Origin: Methylobacterium segetis
GTDB lineage: Bacteria; Pseudomonadota; Alphaproteobacteria; Rhizobiales; Beijerinckiaceae
NCBI RefSeq assembly: GCF_004348265.1
Contig: NZ_SMNT01000006.1
Span: 21,627-85,626, forward strand
Reading direction: 5' to 3'
Length of the DNA stretch: 64,000 nt
This document shows, in pieces, positions 59,911-64,000 of this stretch. The first letter of the stretch is position 1; the number at the start of each line of letters is the position of its first letter. The position numbers were made by a program, and so were the translations under genes. Under the pieces are notes generated by a model that saw only the letters and a program-made list of their open reading frames with translations, had not been told where the DNA came from and made no database searches.

Positions 59911-61794
59911 TCAGCTGCCGCCCTTCTTCTTCGCCTTGTCGGCGGCGCCCGGAGGCTCGCTCGGGGCGGGCGCGCCCTTCGGCAATTCCGGGTTCTCGGC
60001 ATTGTGGGGGGCCGCGACCGGGGCGGGCGGGTTCTCGGCCGTCGCCGTCGGCTTCTCGACGTCGGGCAGGCCGTTCTTCAGCTTCTCGTTGATCTTCTCG
60101 AGCTCTTCGGCCTCGGGGTTCAGGTCCTTGGCGTGCTGCCACTGGAACTTGCCCTCGAGGCGGCGGCCGGAGCGCCAGTAGGCGTCGCCGAGATGGTCGT
60201 TGATGGTCGGGTCGCCGGGCTTGAGCTCGACGGCCTTCTCCAGCTCGCGCACCGCGTCGTCCCAGCGACCGAGGCGGTAATATGCCCAGCCCAGGCTGTC
60301 GATGATCATGCCGTCGCGCGGGCTCGCATCGACGGCCTGCTTCAGCATCTTGAAGGCGTCGTCGATGTTCATGTTCTGGTCGACCCAGGAATAGGCGAGG
60401 TAGTTCAGCACCTGCGCCTTGGCGCTGAGCTGGCTCGGCGGCACGAGCTCCAGCGCCTTCTTGAGGTCGGCCTCCGCCCTCGGCCATTGCTTGGCCCGCT
60501 CGTAGGCGGTGCCGCGGAAGTAGAAGGTCGTCCAGTAGTTCTGGATGGGCCGGTCGCCGATCAGCTCGATGGCGCGGCTGTAGGTCACCGCGGCGTCCTC
60601 GTACTTCTTGCGCGAGCGCTGCACGTTGCCGAGGGCGGTGATCACGTCGATGTCGTCGGGATGCGCCTTCATCGCCGCGTCGAGATGTGCGAGCGCCTCC
60701 TCGCCCTTGCCCATCTGCTCGAGGTTCAGGCCGATCTGGATGTCGGCATTGAGCTTGAGGGGCGAGCTGGCCGGGATCTGCGCGTAGGCGTCGTTCGCCC
60801 GCTCGGGCTGCTTCATCCGGTCGAGCGTGTCGGCGAGCGTGAGCCGGGCGAGCGCGTGCTCGGGGGCGAGGTAGAGGGCGAGCCGCAGGTAGACCACGGC
60901 CGGCAATTCGTCGCCCTGCGTCGAGCCCGCCGAGCCGAGCCCGTAGAGCACCTCGGCCGCACCCTCCTGGGCCGATCCGATCAGCCGCGGCAGCGGCTTG
61001 CCCGACTTCAGCTTGTCGAGGGCGTCGCGGATGATGGGGTGGCGCGGCAGGAGGTTGTCGAACTCGGTATAGGCCTGGATCGCGAGGTCGGTGCGCCCGG
61101 CCTGGGCCTCGAAGCGCGCGTAGGCATCGACGATGCGCAGGGTGTTGCGGTCCGCGTCGTAGGCGGCTGTGAGGCGGCGCTCGGCCTCGGCCTGATCGCC
61201 GACGAGGCTCGCGATGAGCCCGGCATGGTAATCCCGGAAGGTGTTGTAGTAGCGCTCGCCCTTGAGCTTCGAGACGGTCTCCAGCGCCCGCTTGCCGTCT
61301 CCGGCGCCCGCATAGGCCCAGGCGGTCACGAGCGTGGCGGTGAGGTCGGCGGCCGCGCCCCGGCCGCTCCGGGAGAGGTTCTGGCGCGCGCCGGCCCACT
61401 GGCCGGCCTTGATCTGGCGGACGCCGAGGGCGAGCTGGGCGAGGCCGTTGGCGCCGTCGCGGGTCGTCAGCCGCTCGGCGGCGCGGAAGGCGTCGGGCAG
61501 GGCGCCGTCGGCGAGCATCGAGACGAAGGCGCGTTCCAAAAGCTCGGCGTTGCGCGGGTCGGCCTTCACGGCCTCGCGGTAGAAGCTCGCGGCGGCGGCC
61601 GTGTCGCGCGAGGCGCCGGCGATGTAGGCCGAGAGGAAGTTGCCCTCGAGCGATTCCGCCGGCTCGTACTCGGAGAGCGGCGTGGATTCGCGCGGCTGCG
61701 CGGCGAGCGCCGTCACCGCGAGGGGCAGGCTTCCGGTCAGCGTGAGGGCGAGCACCGACGCGGTGCGGAGGGCGGCTTTTCCGAGTGTGGGCAC
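59911..61794 (-). CDS. TPR-repeat secreted protein
   Basis: 627 residues with a signal peptide ([20 protein letters not shown]). Multiple TPR units follow to about residue 560, such as [40 protein letters not shown] and [20 protein letters not shown], then a Pro/Ala/Lys-rich tail. Typical of periplasmic or outer-membrane assembly scaffolds; partner unknown. Between ispE and the ETF-QO gene on the same strand. Confidence 0.88.
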   Translation of the reverse strand: MPTLGKAALRTASVLALTLTGSLPLAVTALAAQPRESTPLSEYEPAESLEGNFLSAYIAGASRDTAAAASFYREAVKADPRNAELLERAFVSMLADGALPDAFRAAERLTTRDGANGLAQLALGVRQIKAGQWAGARQNLSRSGRGAAADLTATLVTAWAYAGAGDGKRALETVSKLKGERYYNTFRDYHAGLIASLVGDQAEAERRLTAAYDADRNTLRIVDAYARFEAQAGRTDLAIQAYTEFDNLLPRHPIIRDALDKLKSGKPLPRLIGSAQEGAAEVLYGLGSAGSTQGDELPAVVYLRLALYLAPEHALARLTLADTLDRMKQPERANDAYAQIPASSPLKLNADIQIGLNLEQMGKGEEALAHLDAAMKAHPDDIDVITALGNVQRSRKKYEDAAVTYSRAIELIGDRPIQNYWTTFYFRGTAYERAKQWPRAEADLKKALELVPPSQLSAKAQVLNYLAYSWVDQNMNIDDAFKMLKQAVDASPRDGMIIDSLGWAYYRLGRWDDAVRELEKAVELKPGDPTINDHLGDAYWRSGRRLEGKFQWQHAKDLNPEAEELEKINEKLKNGLPDVEKPTATAENPPAPVAAPHNAENPELPKGAPAPSEPPGAADKAKKKGGS

Positions 61795-61951
61795 CAGTCA
61801 CGGCTCCTGCGCGCGCCGGCCGGTTTCCGGGCCGGCGCCGATGTGGCGGGGACAGTGGACTCTTCCCGCCACGGCCGCAAGGCGAAAGGATGACGCCCCC
61901 GCGGCACGTCCGGAGCCGCGCGGGCGGGGCGGGCGAAGTCCTTGGAACGGC

Positions 61952-63625
61952 TCACAGGTTGGGGTAGTTCGGGCCGCCGGGACCCTCGGGCGTGACCCAG
62001 TTGATGTTCTGGTTCGGGTCCTTGATGTCGCACGTCTTGCAGTGCACGCAGTTCTGCGCGTTGATCTGGTAGCGCACCCCGTCGCTCGCGGAGGCGTCCG
62101 CCACCCACTCGTAGACGCCGGCCGGGCAGTAGCGGGCCGAGGGGCCGCCGAACACGTCGTGCTCGGAGCTCTTCTGCAGGCCCATGTCCCGAACCTGGAG
62201 GTGGGGCGGCTGGTCCTCCTCGTGGTTCGTGTTCGAGAGGTAGACGGAGGAGAGCCGGTCGAAGGTCAGCTTGCCGTCGGGCTTCGGATAGACGATCGGC
62301 GTCACCTCCGAGAGCGGCTTCAGGCAGGCATGGTCCGGCTTGCCGTGCTTGAGCGTGCCGAAGGGCGAGGCGTTGAAGATCGAGGTCGCCCACATGTCGA
62401 CCCCGCCCAGGCCCACGCCGACGAGCGTTCCGTAGCGCGACCAGAGCGGCTTGACGTTGCGCACGGCCTTGAGGTCGCGCCCGATCGGGCTGGCGCGCCA
62501 GCCGGCCTCGTACTCGGCCAGCTCGTCGCCCTGGCGCCCGGCCGCGAGCGCGGCGGCGATGGCGTCGGCGGCCTGGATGCCGGAGAGCACCGCGTTGTGC
62601 GAGCCCTTGATGCGCGGCACGTTCACGAAGCCCGCGGAATCGCCGACGAGGCAGCCGCCGGGGAAGACGAGCTTCGGCACCGATTGCCAGCCGCCCTCCA
62701 TGATGGCCCGCGCCCCGTAGCCGATGCGCTTGGCGCCCTCGAACACGTCCCGGATCATCGGGTGCGTCTTGAAGCGCTGGAACTCCTCGAAGGGCGAGAG
62801 GGTGGGGTTCTCGTAGTTCAGGTGCGTGACGAAGCCGACCGAGAGCAGGTGGTCGTCGAAATGGTAGAGCCAGGAGCCGCCGCCGGCCTTGTTCGGCAGG
62901 GGCCAGCCCATCGTGTGCTGGACGAGGCCGGGCTGGAACTTCTCCGGCGCGAGCTGCCACAGCTCCTTCACGCCGATCCCGTATTTCTGGTGGTCGCGGC
63001 CCTTGTTGAGCCCGAACCTCTCGACGAGCCCCTTGGTCAGCGAGCCGCGCGCGCCCTCGCCGAAGACCGTGTACTTCGCGCGCAGCTCCATGCCGCGGGT
63101 GAAGTCCTCGCGCGGCTCGCCCGAGCGGCCGATGCCGAGATCGCCGGTCGCGATGCCGACGACGGCGCCGCGCTCATCGTAGAGCACCTCGGAGGCGGGG
63201 AAGCCGGGATAGATCTCGACGCCGAGCTCCTCCGCCTTGCGGCCGAGATACTTCGCGACGTTCGAGAGCGAGCCGACGAAGTTGCCGTGGTTCGACATCA
63301 GACGCGGGAAGAACACGTTCGGCAGGCCGATGCCGCTGTTGCGCGTGAGGAACATGAACTCGTCGCGCTCGACAGCCGTCTTGAGGGGGCGGTCGGGGTC
63401 GCTGCGCCACTCGGGCAGGAGCGCATCAAGGCCGAGCGGGTCGACGACCGCGCCGGACAGGATGTGGGCGCCGACCTCGGAGCCCTTCTCGACGACGACG
63501 ACGCTGATCTCCTCGCCGCGCTCGGCGGCGATCTGGCGCAGGCGGATCGCGGCGGCGAGGCCCGCGGGCCCGGCGCCCACGATCACCACGTCGAAATCCA
63601 TACCCTCGCGTTCGGGAAGCGCCAT
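61952..63625 (-). CDS. Electron-transfer flavoprotein-ubiquinone oxidoreductase (ETF-QO)
   Basis: Passes electrons from ETF (fatty acid, amino acid and one-carbon compound oxidation) to ubiquinone at the inner membrane. 557 residues; FAD motif DVVIVGAGPAGLAAAIRLRQ at the N-terminus and the 4Fe-4S motif INAQNCVHCKTCDIKDPNQN near the C-terminus, with GNFVGSLSNVAKYLGRKAEE and GGWQSVPKLVFPGGCLVGDS in between. Divergent from the uracil-DNA glycosylase gene. Confidence 0.96.
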   Translation of the reverse strand: MALPEREGMDFDVVIVGAGPAGLAAAIRLRQIAAERGEEISVVVVEKGSEVGAHILSGAVVDPLGLDALLPEWRSDPDRPLKTAVERDEFMFLTRNSGIGLPNVFFPRLMSNHGNFVGSLSNVAKYLGRKAEELGVEIYPGFPASEVLYDERGAVVGIATGDLGIGRSGEPREDFTRGMELRAKYTVFGEGARGSLTKGLVERFGLNKGRDHQKYGIGVKELWQLAPEKFQPGLVQHTMGWPLPNKAGGGSWLYHFDDHLLSVGFVTHLNYENPTLSPFEEFQRFKTHPMIRDVFEGAKRIGYGARAIMEGGWQSVPKLVFPGGCLVGDSAGFVNVPRIKGSHNAVLSGIQAADAIAAALAAGRQGDELAEYEAGWRASPIGRDLKAVRNVKPLWSRYGTLVGVGLGGVDMWATSIFNASPFGTLKHGKPDHACLKPLSEVTPIVYPKPDGKLTFDRLSSVYLSNTNHEEDQPPHLQVRDMGLQKSSEHDVFGGPSARYCPAGVYEWVADASASDGVRYQINAQNCVHCKTCDIKDPNQNINWVTPEGPGGPNYPNL

Positions 63626-63819
63626 TCCGTGTCCTCCTGCCGCCGTGCCCGCGGCGTCATCCGCGCAGAGCCGGCCTGTCTCGTTGATCGCTCTCTCTCA
63701 ACCCGTTCCAAGGTAGGAAGGCAAGCGCGAATGGACAGGCTTGCAAAACCGTCGCGGGGATTGCTCAGATCTTCGCGCGCACGTTGTCCACAGGCTTTGG
63801 CGACACCACATCTCCCCTC

Positions 63820-64000
63820 ATGACTTCACCAGCCGACTTCGACCGGGACCTGATCTCGCTGCTCGATTTCCACGTGGAGGCCGGCGCCGACGCGGCCCTC
63901 GACGAGCGCCCGCACGACCGCTTCGACGAGGCCGACGAGCCGCGCGCCGAGCGACGCCCGGCCGCCGCGCCGCGCAGGGAGCTCGCGCCCGCGCGCGCGG
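63820..64000 (+). CDS. Uracil-DNA glycosylase, family 4 type (partial, runs off the window)
   Basis: Only the first 60 codons are present: MTSPADFDRDLISLLDFHVE, then AGADAALDERPHDRF and a Pro/Ala/Arg-rich linker. This N-terminal leader is typical of alphaproteobacterial family 4 glycosylases; the catalytic domain lies beyond the edge. Identity rests on this leader and on its divergent placement beside the ETF-QO gene. Confidence 0.7.
   Translation, partial: MTSPADFDRDLISLLDFHVEAGADAALDERPHDRFDEADEPRAERRPAAAPRRELAPARA

Overview
The window is about 64 kb of GC-rich, densely coded DNA. It looks like the chromosome of an alphaproteobacterium of the order Hyphomicrobiales (Rhizobiales). Methylobacterium or a close relative is my best guess, inferred from the gene set, the DnaG zinc-site variant and the codon and base composition; no 16S gene is present to confirm it. 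Most of the window is housekeeping sequence, interrupted by one 16.4-kb integrated element and a few small foreign patches.

Layout. 1-4.5 kb: carB (partial), a small membrane protein, carA. 4.65-9.3 kb: yqeY, dnaG and rpoD, a macromolecular-synthesis-type cluster. 9.5-10.8 kb: a class III nucleotidyl cyclase. 10.8-13.9 kb: a TPP riboswitch and the thiO-thiS-thiG-thiE operon. 13.9-18.0 kb: the four-gene Anbu (ancestral proteasome-like) operon. 18.3-21.6 kb: radC, map, a zinc-finger protein and a flavin monooxygenase. 21.6 kb: tRNA-Leu(UAA).

21.63-38.10 kb is a genomic island inserted in the 3' end of tRNA-Leu(UAA). It is bounded by perfect 59-bp attL/attR repeats, with shared 18-bp arm-type repeats just inside both ends. 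Next to attR lies an operon of tyrosine integrase, AT-hook protein, AlpA-like excisionase, two small proteins and a primase-helicase; a large inverted repeat follows the primase and could be an origin. The middle holds phage debris (Nu1-like packaging protein, baseplate-hub protein), a run of tiny overlapping genes, a PilZ protein, a ribbon-helix-helix regulator with its own inverted-repeat operator driving a stand-alone DnaJ-type zinc finger, and many strong hairpins. The most interesting gene is at 25.1-26.0 kb. It resembles the BstA family of prophage abortive-infection proteins and has a structured 283-bp leader where a self-immunity (aba) element would be expected. I saw no capsid, portal or large-terminase gene, so the island is either a phage satellite-like element or a decayed prophage.

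38.1-64 kb returns to core genes: an MliC-like lysozyme inhibitor, edd-eda (Entner-Doudoroff) with paired LacI-type operators, a Crp/Fnr regulator, an SbmA/YddA-type ABC transporter, groES-groEL with a CIRCE element, a CorA transporter, glyQ-glyS, sppA, a TrmN6-like methyltransferase, a DUF2007 protein, polyprenyl diphosphate synthase, ispE, a TPR protein, ETF-ubiquinone oxidoreductase and the start of a uracil-DNA glycosylase. Two orphan genes of clearly lower GC (45.9-46.6 and 50.2-50.8 kb) and a decayed IS630-type transposase (50.9-51.5 kb) flank the groESL/corA block and mark it as a place where foreign DNA has landed.
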